Under the pieces are notes generated by a model. It worked only from the letters and a program-made list of their open reading frames with translations, was not told the DNA's origin and ran no database searches. This document shows positions 21,852 to 32,075 of a DNA stretch of 64,000 bases, in pieces (position 1 is the stretch's first letter; every line of letters begins with the position of its first letter). Origin of the DNA: Prunella strophiata (Eukaryota > Chordata > Aves > Passeriformes > Prunellidae); the NCBI GenBank assembly GCA_036583965.1, contig JAZBQD010000014.1:69611835-69675834 (forward strand), given 5' to 3'. The position numbers and the translations under genes are program-made.

Positions 21852-23984
21852 GGAAAAGCAGTTTAAGTCCAGGTCCAGCCAAACTTAAGGTTTTCCTGAT
21901 GCTTCAAGATCCATTCTTCCAAGGAATGAAAGTTTCTAGAGAAGCCTTTAGACTCTTTCCTTTCCCACCCCATGACCTCTTAAGTTTTGGGGGATGCTAC
22001 CAAAGGCTTCCCTTCTGAACTTCCCAGTCCATAGACCCTAGACAAACATGTTCATCATTAGTGGAATATTAAGAAAAGGAATGAGTTTAGTCCTACTTTT
22101 CAAAGAAATTTCAAAGGATGCTCCCAGGTGAGGATGGACATTTTAGTGAAGTAGACTTTAGGAGAAATTTTGTTATTTCATGTTCCAGATGTGGGTGCAT
22201 TTGTCCATGCATGGGGTGTGTGTGTGGTGAGATCTGACATGTCACAGCTCTGCAGCTGCAGCCCATTAGCACAAACATCGAGCTGCCCAAGAAGATTATG
22301 CTTTTCATCTGATGAAACAAACCTTATTCCTTTTCTAACAGCCTGGGGATTGCTTCAAGATGTATCTGGGGAGCTCAGACAGGCCAAAAGGGATGATGGA
22401 TCCAGGGTGGCAACACAGCCCAGCAATGCTCTGTGGCTTCCAAGCAGCCACAAACCTTTTGCTGCCACATCCCTTCCCAGTGGCCTGAATGGACAGGGTT
22501 TTATCTGTGCTGTCCTGGCTCCCTGACACTCACCCAGCCCAGTCTGAAGTGTGTGGGACCTACCTGCCACTCAGGGATGACTCAGTGGCCAGTAAAAAGC
22601 TGCATGAGAGTAGCTGGAGCTGACAAAAATCTTTGATTGCACTGAGATCTCAATCTTTGTGCTTGGCTTTAACCACATCCATAAGAAAAGGCCAAATAAC
22701 TTCACTGGGCAGTGCCCAGGGGAGCCTGAGGAAGGAAAAACACAGCTGGGAACCCCAACCTGCTACCTGAACATCAGGAATAAAGATGGAATTGCTGGTT
22801 GAGAGTCACAGCTGTGAACTTGAGACTCAAAAGTCTCTCTGAGCAACCTCCACTATTCATTTACCTCTCCTGCAACCAACAGAACAATGTTTGTAGTACA
22901 GACATCATGGAAAACATGCCCTTGCTTTGGGGAGTTACTTCTCAGTGGTTGTAGGGATCTTTTCCCTTCAGTTTGGACTGAGAAAAGCTTGTTTGGGAGG
23001 TTTAGGAGTTTTTAGTGATCTGTGGAACTCTGCAGATGAGCCACAGACAGGCCAAGGAGTGGAGCTTCAATGCTTTAAAGCAGTTTCTGAAATAAATGCC
23101 TCTGACATGGGCTGCCTTTGGAAAAACACCATCCTGAAAGGGCTGCCCTGGGCTCTGCCCTAGATGCTCCCACATCCTTCTGGTCCAGATGGAACAGGTG
23201 ATTGAATGGGAGGAGAGAGCAGGAGCTTGGAGCAAGCAGGAGCTGCCTCCTCAGGGCATTCCTATTTTTAATGCTCCACATGATTCTGCACTTTCTGGCT
23301 CCAGATGGGACCCAAATACCATTGGATCAGGGAAAATGCTGTCCTCATGATATTCCTGAAGTAGCCAAACTCAGGGAAATTCTAGACAGAAGATGGATTT
23401 CCCAGCTGTAGAGAAACTGGGTCAAACATTTGAGCTTTTGGGTGCTCTGCTGCTGCCTTTGGCCTTGCCAGTGGTGCCAGGGCTGGCCCAGTTCTGCCAG
23501 AAAGCCAAACCAAGAGGGGGAGATGATTTCCCAGCTCTGCTGCACTAACAGACAGCTTTAGGGATGCCTTACAAATGCCTTTCTATTCCCCTCTGCCCTC
23601 GGATATGATCTCAAGACCTTCCTCAAGAGTCAAGGATGGATTTTCTCTGTTTTGCAGCTGAATCCTGCCTCAGCAGGGAAACAGGCTGAATATCAAGTCC
23701 CATTTCTGTCAGTCTGCAGGCAGCTCCCTCCTGAGACACAGGAGAAGTCCCATTGCTTGGGGCACTTAGAGTGAGACTGCCCAAAGCTCCTGGGAGTCTC
23801 CGTGGGGAGACAATCTTGGCCCTGCCTCTGGAGAGCAGAGCAGACCTAATAAGCCTTCCCTGTGTCTGATTTCTCTGATCCTCTGATTAAAGTATGTTCA
23901 TATCATTTGCATTTGAATTTGCTTTTATCCAACCCCCCCCCTCCAATGCCAAAACATGTAGGCAGGCGGTTCAGGAGATGATGT
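21852..23984. other. Long unique stretch
   Basis: Two kilobases without a recognised repeat, RNA gene or exon. C-run of nine at about 23934-23942. Short frames only. Confidence 0.4.
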
Positions 23985-24130
23985 GTTTATGTAACTGCAA
24001 ACTAGGTTTGTAGCAGTTTAATTAGTATTAATTAGTATTAATAACGTCACCTAAGCTTAATGATGCCAATTATAACACAGTAAATATTTCTTGTTGGATT
24101 ACAAGTAGCAATATTGAGGGATGAACTTTC
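23985..24130. promoter_or_regulatory. Candidate enhancer-like element with clustered TAATTA sites
   Basis: TTTAATTAGTATTAATTAG followed by TATTAATAACGTCACC at 24017-24051 gives three TTAAT-type homeodomain cores in a 10 bp tandem and a CRE-like ACGTCA. TTAATGATGCCAATTATAAC follows. No repeat similarity. Motif clustering is seen; enhancer function is inference. Confidence 0.35.
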
Positions 24131-24848
24131 ATGCTCGGTCAAACTTTCTAAACATATTATTTAAAAAGAGCGATAAGACAGTTTGCTTTCCACATGTGAA
24201 TAGCTCTTTTAATCTCAAAAAAAAAAAAAAAAAAGGATAATTATTGCAAATAAATATTTGCAAATGGGAAACACTGTCCCATTTGACAGCACCTCTCCTC
24301 TCCTCTGCTTCTGCTTCTAAAAATTGGGAGGGGAGAGTGGGGTTGGCCAAGTGCACCAAGGGAAAACACCCCTTTAATACCCCAAAAGGTGATTATGAGC
24401 TGCTGGGATGCACAGAGGGGGAGAAAGGATCAGAGATCTGATAGAGAGAAAGATCAAGATTACATTAATCTGCTTAAGATGTGCTGTGTTCTTTTAGGAG
24501 CTGTGGATGCAGAGGAGCCACAGTTAGGAAAGAGCCTGCAGGTCATCTGGGATGGGTCTTTCATAGGACTTGCACTTTGGCCCCAAGGCAGCTTTGGAAG
24601 GTGGCAGATGGAAACAGTTAAGGCAACTGAGAGCTGTTTAAAATCCCATCAATAACAGCCCATCTCTCCCCTGACCATGCAGGATTATCCTTGGCACTGT
24701 CTTGCCTCTCAGGGCTGCTCAGGTCCTGCTCACTCTCTCCTGAGCCTGGTGAATTTGTCCCACTCCTCATTCCTATACCCAGATACACTCTGGATTGCCT
24801 CTGTCTGTGCCCATCCCAAACTGAAACCTTTGGGATAAGAGTTCTCTT
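24131..24848. other. Unique stretch with poly(A) tract
   Basis: A-run of about 18 bp at 24218-24235. Otherwise nothing recognised up to the CR1. Confidence 0.4.
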
Positions 24849-24858
24849 CAATACCTAA

Positions 24859-25146
24859 ATGTATTTATCAATTATCTGGATGAGGAGACTGGGGGCACCC
24901 TCAGTCAGTGTGGAGGACACCAAGCTGGGTGGGAAGGCTCTACAGAGGGACCTGGACAGGCTGGATCCACGGGCTGGGAACAGCTGGATGAGGTTCACCA
25001 AGGCCAAGTGTTGTGTCCTTGGGTCCCACCAACCCCATGGAGCTCCACAAACTGGGGCAGAGGGGCTGGAAATGTCCCTGGGGGTGCTGGTGACAGCAGC
25101 TGGACATCCCCAGGTGGGCAAGAGGCCAATGGCACCTGGATTTTAG
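24859..25146 (+). pseudogene. Relic of CR1 ORF2 (C-terminal reverse-transcriptase region)
   Basis: 95-codon open remnant inside the CR1 copy. DDTKLGG-type and RDLDRL-type text matches the segment just after the catalytic palm of CR1 reverse transcriptase. The catalytic YADD block and the endonuclease are absent because of 5' truncation. The start codon is incidental. Confidence 0.75.
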
Positions 25147-25287
25147 CAGGAATGGAGTGGCCAGCAGGATTAGGGAAGGGACTGTCCCCTGAGCTGGGCA
25201 CTGCTGAGGGACCCCCTGGAACCCTGGGGTCAGTTCTGAGCTCCTCAGTCCAGGAGGGACCTGGAGGGGCTGGAGAGGGTCCAGAAT

Positions 25288-25359
25288 GGAGCTGGGAAGG
25301 GTCTGGAGAGGCTGAGGGAGCTGGGAAGGGTCTGGAGAGGCTGAGGGAGCTGGGAAGGG
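25288..25359 (+). repeat. 29 bp tandem duplication inside CR1
   Basis: Two full copies of a GGAGCTGGGAAGGGTCTGGA-starting 29 bp unit (25288-25316, 25317-25345) plus a 14 bp partial. The unit lies where normal CR1 has a single diverged copy, so it expanded after insertion. Confidence 0.9.
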
Positions 25360-25705
25360 GCTGAGCCTGGAGCAGAGGAGGCTCAGGGGGACCTTGTGGC
25401 TCTGCACAAGTCCCTGCCAGGAGGGGACAGCCGGGGGGGTCGGGCTGTGCTCCAGGGAACAGGGACAGGAGCAGAGGGAACGGCCTCAGGCTGGGCCAGG
25501 GCAGCTCAGGGGGGATTTTGGGGAAATTTCTTCACTGAAGGAGTGGTCAGGCATTGGAACAAGCTGTCCAGTGGAATCACCATCCCTGGAAGTGTTCAAA
25601 AGCCATGTGGATGTGGCACCTGGGGTGGGTTTGGCAGTGCTGAAGGAATGTTTGGCCTCAAAGCTCCTCCCCAGCCTAAAAGATTCTGTGATAAGATCCT
25701 TATTT

Positions 25706-26239
25706 ATACAAAATTATATAATAGAAGCAGACTGGCTTCATCCTGACTGTGCTTTCTCAATTTTCTCTTCCTGAACTTGGACTTACTAGAACAGCCTGGA
25801 GAAACAAAAGACCATTCCAGTTTCCAGCAGGGAGGTGCTCTTCAGAAGCACTCCAGAAACTGATTCAAGAATACAATTTTCCTGCTGTTGCTCTTTGGTT
25901 CTTTCCAAATCACTTTTCTTCCCTGGCAATTTTCTCATCCCACTTTCCTTGCCTCAATCAACCCTTCCCATGTCACCCATGTGTTAATCAACAGGAGCAG
26001 ACCTCTCTTCCACTTGTCTTATGGAAACTGGGGGAGTTTTCAGCAGTGGTTCAGTGGAACTGTGGAGTGAGGAGGGAAGGGGAGTCCTGTGTGGGGTCTG
26101 TTGCTAGTGCAGTTATTTGAGCTCTGGAGAACACACAGCTCATGGGCTTGGGTGGAAATCACATCCCCAGGTCACAACTTGAGACAAGGCACCCTCAGGA
26201 GGTGCCACTGATCACTGAGCTGACTGCTGTGCAAAAAAA
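25706..26239. other. Unique stretch
   Basis: No repeat or gene recognised. Overlapping frames at 25394-25774 (into the CR1) and 25749-26120 have no domains. Confidence 0.4.
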
Positions 26240-26302
26240 ATGACAATTTTAGAGGTCAAACATGACAATTTTAGATGTAAAAAATGACAATTTTAGATGT
26301 CT
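26240..26302. repeat. 22 bp minisatellite, three copies
   Basis: TGACAATTTTAGAKGT starts at 26241, 26263 and 26285, an exact 22 bp period. The variable part of each unit is the 6 bp linker. Too few copies for a known satellite. Confidence 0.93.
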
Positions 26303-26569
26303 AAACTGCATGGGTGGGAATCCCAGCCTTAATACCACCACCAGGAAAGCCAGCAGGTCTCACAAAGAAACCAAGGGATGAGCAGAACTCCCAGATCTGC
26401 CTTCTCATGGCAATGCCCCACTATGCACATGACATTTTTCTCTCTCTGATTGCTGGGTTTTGGTTTTGCCACACAAAAGTGTGCATTGAGGGAAGAAGAA
26501 GAAGAGCAAAAGGAGGGTAAGGAGCAGAGGGTGGGAATATGTCTTTATTCACAGCCTCACCACATGATT
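26303..26569. other. Unique spacer
   Basis: Nothing recognised except a GAAGAAGAAGA run at about 26490. Confidence 0.35.
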
Positions 26570-26750
26570 TACAAAAGGGGGCAACTCATCATAAATAAGC
26601 TGGAGCTCCTGGGAACAGTGACCTAATCAAGATGTATAATTGCATGCCTTATCTAAATGAAAGCATCATTTCAGAAATGATAATGTGCATTGCCGTGGAT
26701 TCAACTGCTGTGGAGTTCAGCACTGAAGGGTAATTATAATGTTTAACAAA
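26570..26750. promoter_or_regulatory. Candidate conserved non-coding element
   Basis: Repeat-free, with many developmental-factor-like words: CATCATAAATAAGCTGG, ACCTAATCAAGATGTATAAT, TTGCATGCCTTATCTAAATG, AAATGATAATGTGCATTGCC and GGGTAATTATAATG. The absence of CpG decay in GCCGTGG and the motif packing make it one of the better candidates here. No alignment was available. Confidence 0.35.
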
Positions 26751-27394
26751 TATATTCCCTTTGGGGGACTGCAGTTAGTGATACCATGTCCTGGTTTCCC
26801 CTCATGGTATCATTTCCACCACCAAATTCTGAGGGTTTCCTCTCCCTTCTGGAATTTCTCATTGATCTTCCAAAAATGGTTGGATCTGGTCCTGGAAGGT
26901 GAGAGGCAGAGATTACAGAAAAAAAAAAAAAACAAACAAAAAACCAAAAAACCACCAAAAAGAGTTAACTAAGAAATGAACCAAGGAAAAAAAGTAGTTT
27001 TAGAGAAAAAGGAGAAACCAAGCACAGCAAGCACCACAGAGATCTGACAACCTTGGGTTAAAGACTGTGACCAGACTCTCCTCACCCTGTAAGGAAGGAT
27101 GTTCTCCCCTCTAACAGCCCCTGCTGCCTGGAAATTGGATATGATTCCTCAAAAACCTCTTTGTTAATTTTCTCCCCTTCCTTCTCCTCATATCCCTGCA
27201 GATAATTCCTGTCCCTCAGAGGGGAAAACATGGCTCAGATTGCTCCAGGTTGGTACCATGCAGAATTGATCTGCTACAGCCAGCTTGAGAGAAGGTCTGG
27301 CACAAACAGGTGCTTTCATATTTATGCCTCATATTTATTTTGTTATCTTTATGCAGAAGAAGGGTATAAAATAAGCAGAAGTACAAAACAGCTT
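26751..27394. other. Unique stretch with A-rich tract
   Basis: A/C-rich low complexity at 26918-26966 ((A)n then CAAACAAAAAACCAAA). No gene recognised. Confidence 0.4.
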
Positions 27395-27790
27395 CAGAAA
27401 AGGAGATATTGGACCAGCAGCTTTTAGCCTGGAGAAGAGAGAAGTGATGAGGTGTCTATGAAATCACAGATCAGAGACAGGGAAGAGCAAACATATTTTC
27501 CTTTTCTAGCACACAGGAGCAAAGGGATCTGGCAGAGGCAGCAGCAGGTTGAAGACAAAGGAAGGGAAGCACTTTTTCATCCAGTGTGTAATTAAATTAC
27601 AGAACTGGTCTGGGCAGGATGTCAGGCAGGCCAACAAAATATGAATGAATTAAAGAAAAAATAAATTAAACTGGGGTGGTTGAAGGAGGATGAGTCCATT
27701 AAGAGCTATTAAACACTGCTCAGGATATAACCTTCACCTCAGGAAGTCCTTACACCACTATCTGCTGGAGGTCCACAGGATATCCAGGAC
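27395..27790 (+). mobile_element. Ancient, diverged CR1/L3-like LINE, sense
   Basis: The order of landmarks follows the old amniote CR1 consensus seen in turtles and crocodilians: TTTTAGCCTGGAGAAGAGAG, a TCTATGAAATCA word, CAGGGAAGAGCAAACATATT, AAGCACTTTTTCATCCAGTG, a GGTTGAAGGAGGATGAGTCC segment, ATTAAGAGCTATTAAACACT and ATAACCTTCACCTCAGGAAG. The standard avian GGTCCCTTCCAACC core is absent. Divergence is far greater than in the other copies. Named by eye; the subfamily is open. Confidence 0.72.
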
Positions 27791-29000
27791 AAGGAGCATC
27801 AAGGCTGAATTTCCATGTTCACCTCCAGCACAGGTTCATGGTACAGTTTAAGCACTTTAGTGATCACCCCCAGCATTTTTTGGCCTCTCCACACAAGGTG
27901 CAAGTGCCACAACAGGGGCAGAGTGACAACAGAACTGCCCAAGGATGTTCCAGTTCTCCCTCAGAGGCACAATGCAGCACTGGTTGCTCCCTGGAGATGT
28001 CTAATAAAATATCCCATAAATGCCCCACTGAGCCCCCACTCTGCCCTGGGAGCAGGAAAACCACCCCCCAAAAAAAAATCTGCTATTGCAGTGGCGTCCT
28101 GGTTATCCCATGCTGGGAGAGGGACTGTCAAGGCATGGATGAGCTCAGGTCCATTGCTGCTGCAGGGAGACATGAGCCCGTGGAAAAGAAGTATTTTTTT
28201 ATTATTCTATTTTTCTATCTTTTTCTATATTTTTTTTAACTTCATACATGATGGATGAACTCAGCAAGAAAGACAATCTAGTTTAGAGACAGATCTGTCA
28301 GCTGCAAAATAGCTGATCCTGCTTTGGGTTATTAGTTGGGAAAACAAAATTGAGCCAGCACTGTAGTTTGAGAATCTTTTTAAACCCACATTAATAAAAA
28401 AAAGAGAGACAGAAAAACAGAGAAAGAGAGTGAGAGGGGAACTTGGTTGGATGAATAATTTTTGTGTCGTTTCCAACACTCTGATTAAAGCCTTGGTGCC
28501 TAAATCAAAGATACCAACAGCAACCTTAAAGGAAGACTGAAAACAATTTTGTGCGCTGCCATTTTTCCCTCTGCCTGTGTTTCATTATATAGAAACTTTT
28601 ATTTTGTCCTCTTTTGATCTTTGAAAGCAAAGAAGCAAGAGGGAGGTAGGGAGACAAAAAAAAGAAAAAAAAAACAGCCACAAAAAAAAAGTGACACCAA
28701 TCTTGTTTGCCTCCTTCTCCCTGCCTGCATCGATAACTCAATTGGATCAGAAGTGAAGCGCCAGCAGAAATGAGCTGAGCAAGGCACCAAATGAAAACCA
28801 AATGCTGGGCTGCAAGAGCAATATTTCCAATAACACCAAATTACTGGGCTGGCTCTGCTCCCTGCCCCCCATCCCATCGCAGCCAGGCTGTTGTGGCCAC
28901 CAGAGAGAACTTTATCTGCCTCAGAGGGGACAGGGACACTCTGCCTCTCAGCTGGAGCTGCATTCCTTGGCATGAGATTGGCAGCTCCTGTGGGAGACCC
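27791..29000. other. Unique stretch with several low-complexity runs
   Basis: A-run at 28070, T-rich 28190-28235, AGAGA-rich 28391-28437, A-rich 28656-28690. No gene, RNA or element recognised. Frames on both strands (for example 27815-28258) overlap and lack domains. Confidence 0.4.
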
Positions 29001-29142
29001 ATAAATATATAAATATAAATATAAATATAAATATAAATATAAATATAAATATAAATATAAATATAAATATAAATATAAATATAAATATAAATATAAATAT
29101 AAATATAAATATAAATATAAATATAAATATAAATATAAATAT
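29001..29142. repeat. (AAATAT)n hexanucleotide array, about 140 bp
   Basis: About 23 near-perfect ATAAAT/AAATAT units. All three antisense frames are open and give YLYLYL, IYIYIY and FIFIFI peptides, so the long antisense frames through here (up to 206 codons) are artefacts. Pure units suggest a young, unstable array. Confidence 0.98.
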
Positions 29143-29257
29143 GGTAAAGATAAACCTTGGATCCCTGGCTGCCTGGTGTGTATGGAAAAATGGATGCATG
29201 AGTCCAGTTGCATTCCCAACTCTGCTGAAACGTGCTGGCCAAGTCACAAAAGCCCAG

Positions 29258-29397
29258 AATGGTTTGTGTTGAAAGGGACCTTAAAGATCATCTCATTCCA
29301 ACCCCCTGCCATGGGCAGGGACACCTTCCACTATTCCAGGTGGCTCCAAGCCCTGTCTAACCTGGCCTTGGACACTTCCAGGTCACAGCTCCACTGT
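29258..29397 (-). mobile_element. CR1 LINE 3' fragment, antisense
   Basis: Landmarks AGAATGGTTTGTGTTGAAAG, CTTAAAGATCATCTCATTCC, CCCCCTGCCATGGGCAGGG and AACCTGGCCTTGGACACTTC. Ends against a second CR1 at 29402. Confidence 0.92.
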
Positions 29398-29401
29398 CCA
29401 C

Positions 29402-29505
29402 ATAGAATCACAGAACAGTTTGGGTTGGAAGGAACCCCAAAGACCATTTAATTCCAATCCTTTTGCCATGATCAGGGACACCCCTCACTGAACCAGGGTC
29501 ATACA
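29402..29505 (-). mobile_element. Second CR1 LINE 3' fragment, antisense, tandem to the first
   Basis: Restarts with ATAGAATCACAGAACAGTTT, GGGTTGGAAGGAACCCCAAA, TTGCCATGATCAGGGACACC. A complete new CR1 3' end begins directly after the truncated 5' end of the preceding copy, so it inserted beside, or was duplicated with, the first. Confidence 0.9.
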
Positions 29506-30959
29506 CACATCTATATTTACAAATTAGGAGTGATGACACCCCCCTCCTTTATTAAACCTTTAGAAACAAATGTGCACACTGCTTAAGAGTGTAAATTTTC
29601 AAGTGTTCAGCCCTAACCTTAAAAAAAAAAACAAAACCAGGGAAGATTTCTACTTTCAAAAGCCCTCTCTTTGCTCTCTGTAGAGCAAATCCATCTGTAT
29701 TGCAATTCATTCAATTGCAATGTATTGCAATTCATCTGCCATTGCTGGGACAAGGGTCACTGATGGGACACACAAGAGGATGAGGGTGATCCTTCATCCC
29801 ACCCCCATCCTCCCATGGCTGCTGCCATTCCTCCTCCCTCCTCTTTCCAGGGGTTCCTCTCCCAGGTTATGTGGCAGCTGTGTCCCAGCCAACCAGCAAT
29901 CCCAATTCCAGGGACACATGATCCATCAGCATGTCCACCTCTTGTCCAAGTGACAAATTAAATGCTAAAATCCAAAGGGAAGGACCTTCCCACACACCCA
30001 AGTACCTGCCTGAGAATGTGGGTTAATGTCTTCTTGAATTTGGGATTCCTGTTTCAGGAAAAAATCCAATAAATATGAAGTCAAACATCATGATGGCAGA
30101 ACAAGTGCTTATATTTCCCCAAATATGCATTTCTTTCCACCAATGACCACTGCATTTGCAATCCACAGAGAGGTCAGAGAGTGAAGAAGACATTTCCCAA
30201 TCCTTCATGTTACCTACTCATGGATACAAACCCTTCCTGATCCATCAGTTCTCAGCAGAAGAACCACAACCTTCAGACACATTTCTCTTCACAGCAGCCA
30301 CCAGTTACACGTGAAAAGTAATGGGATGTCCTCAGGTTTTAACTCAGCACCTGGATTATCCCACCCAAAACCTGCCCCACAGTGGTCACAGCAGCCCCAC
30401 AGCCTGCCCCTGTGTCAGTGGGTGCTTATCAGGGCTGGAACTGGAAGGGCTGGAGTGGTAGAAATGAGTGATTGCAGTGATTCTCCCCTCTGAGAGAGTC
30501 AGGCTGGGAATGTGGGCTGGGAATTGTCTGGGGCTGCCAGTGGGAGGAATCCATTAGCATTTGGGCCCTTGCATATTTATGCTCTGAACCACGTGGAACA
30601 AAGAGGAGCCACACTGGGGAGCCCTGCCTTTCCAAAAGCCTCTGACACCCACAGCTGCTCCTGCTGCTGCTGGCCAAAGCCAGCCCAGCTCCTGTTACAT
30701 GGGACACACCAGGACCTGTCCCCCTGGGAGCCTTTCCACCCTAATGCCACCCCAGGGGTTTCCCCCACTGCTTGAAGAGCACTTTTGCAGCAGTTTTGTC
30801 CTCTGGTTTTCTCATCCCACTCCAAGCAGGCTGGATGAGAAAGGGGATGAATCCCTTCTTCCATGAATGGGCTGATGTCTCCATCTCTGGATGTCTCTGA
30901 GCAGCCCAGGTTCCTCTAACCTGCCCAAAATGGGTGGTCCCATTTTGAGGAAGACCTAC
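29506..30959. other. Unique stretch
   Basis: A-run at 29621-29635. A 25 bp tandem duplication at 29696-29736 (TGTATTGCAATTCAT twice, period 25). No gene recognised; the frames on both strands are incidental. Confidence 0.4.
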
Positions 30960-31257
30960 AGGAAAGGTGCCTGGGCTCAGCTGGGCTTGGGCTCTTTCTC
31001 CAGGCAGCACTGACACAGCCAGAGCACACAGGCTCCAGCTGGGCCAAGGGAAATTCAGGTTGGAGATGAGGAAAAAGCTTTTCCAGGAAGGGAGATAAAG
31101 TTCTGGAGTGGCTGCCCGGGGAGGTGGTGCAGTCACCATCCCTGGCTGTGTTTGACAAGCCTGGATGTGGCACTGGGTGCCAGGGGCTGCCTGAGCTGTT
31201 GGGCTGGGCTGGACTCCATGCTCCTGAAGGTCTCTCCCAACCCAGGGATTCTGTGAA
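30960..31257 (+). mobile_element. Young CR1 LINE 3' end, sense (copy 1 of 3 nearly identical)
   Basis: Begins in GAAAGGTGCCTGGGCTCAGC and ends ACCCAGGGATTCTGTGAAAA, with the landmarks GAAAAAGCTTTTCCAGGAAG and ACTCCATGCTCCTGAAGGTC. Over its full length it matches the reverse complement of 45003-45386 and 60040-60505 with only a handful of differences. The antisense frames through it translate to the same peptide as the other copies and are not genes. Confidence 0.95.
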
Positions 31258-31849
31258 AACACACTGGAACACAGCATCCATCTCCAAGAGCAGGAGTTCA
31301 TCCAGCTCATCCCAGGGACAGAAGGGCCATGAGGTAACAGCCCAGGAGATGTGCTCAGAACAGCACAGATCCCTCAAAAGCTCAGCTCCTCATCCTATTC
31401 CTCCCTGGAAGTTCATTAGGAAGGGATAGGAAATGACCTTGCACCCTGAGAAGGTCTCGTGGACCTTGCAAGGTCTCCACAGGAGCTCTGGCATAGGAAG
31501 AGGCAATTGTCTCATTAGTTTGAGTTGTATGTTTGTTTTTCTGACCACTGCTGCTCCTTTCAACTCTCCTCATCCCCTCAGGCAAAAAATCACTTGCACA
31601 GGCTGTATTAAGCTTTTCACTAAGCCTCCTCTTTGATTACAATTCCCTGCAAGCCACCAGGGTGCAAGTAACATAATTAAATACCTTGCTTGCTCTGTAA
31701 ACAGCCAATCCCCAGAGAAGGCAAGCCAGGACTCCCCAGATGGGCTAGCCAGAAAAAGTCTCCCCAACTTCAAGGTGAGACTGGAGAAGCCCAGGCAGTT
31801 GCATTTCTGTCCCTGAGACACCATCCCACCGGGCCATGCAAAATGCCAG
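31258..31849. other. Unique stretch
   Basis: No repeat or gene recognised. Confidence 0.35.
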
Positions 31850-32075
31850 GAGTGGAGTAACCCAGAAAGGATAAAAGAAATCGTTTAAGCGATAAGTGAC
31901 TCGAACTGATAAAAAGTAATAACTGTGCAAAGTGTGCAGCCAGCGCTCGTTCCCTGCCCTGAATGCATTGCTTTGAACATAAAACTCATCAAAAGCACTC
32001 AGTTCTCATACAATCTCTCCAGAATGCATAATCTAATATCTAATCTGTTCCAAACAAAGCTCTGGGAATGGCCTG
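31850..32075. promoter_or_regulatory. Candidate conserved non-coding element
   Basis: Repeat-free with retained CpGs and packed motifs: AAATCGTTTAAGCGATAAGT, GTGACTCGAACTGATAAAAA, GCCAGCGCTCGTTCCC, TGCATTGCTTTGAACATAAA and AATGCATAATCTAATATC. TTTGAAC and ATGCATAAT resemble TCF and POU sites. One of the better candidates here, on texture alone. Confidence 0.35.

Larger units (their letters stand above)
24849..25705 (+). mobile_element. CR1 LINE, longest copy in the window, sense, with decayed reverse-transcriptase tail
   Basis: About 860 bp covering the end of CR1 ORF2 and the 3' UTR. The frame at 24859-25146 keeps CR1 landmarks (EDTKLGG, LQRDLDRLD, a CVLG segment and LGVLV), but stops and shifts break it soon after the KRPMAPGF end. 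Downstream are TGAGCCTGGAGCAGAGGAGG, AATTTCTTCACTGAAGGAGT, GGCATTGGAACAAGCTG and a final AGATTCTGTGATAA. Inside it, a 29 bp unit is tandemly repeated 2.5 times (25288-25359). The copy is 5' truncated and cannot encode an active protein. Confidence 0.95.

Noticed and set aside
28599..29247. Long antisense frames rich in YLYL, IYIY or FIFI
   Set aside because: Translations of the hexanucleotide array at 29001-29142.
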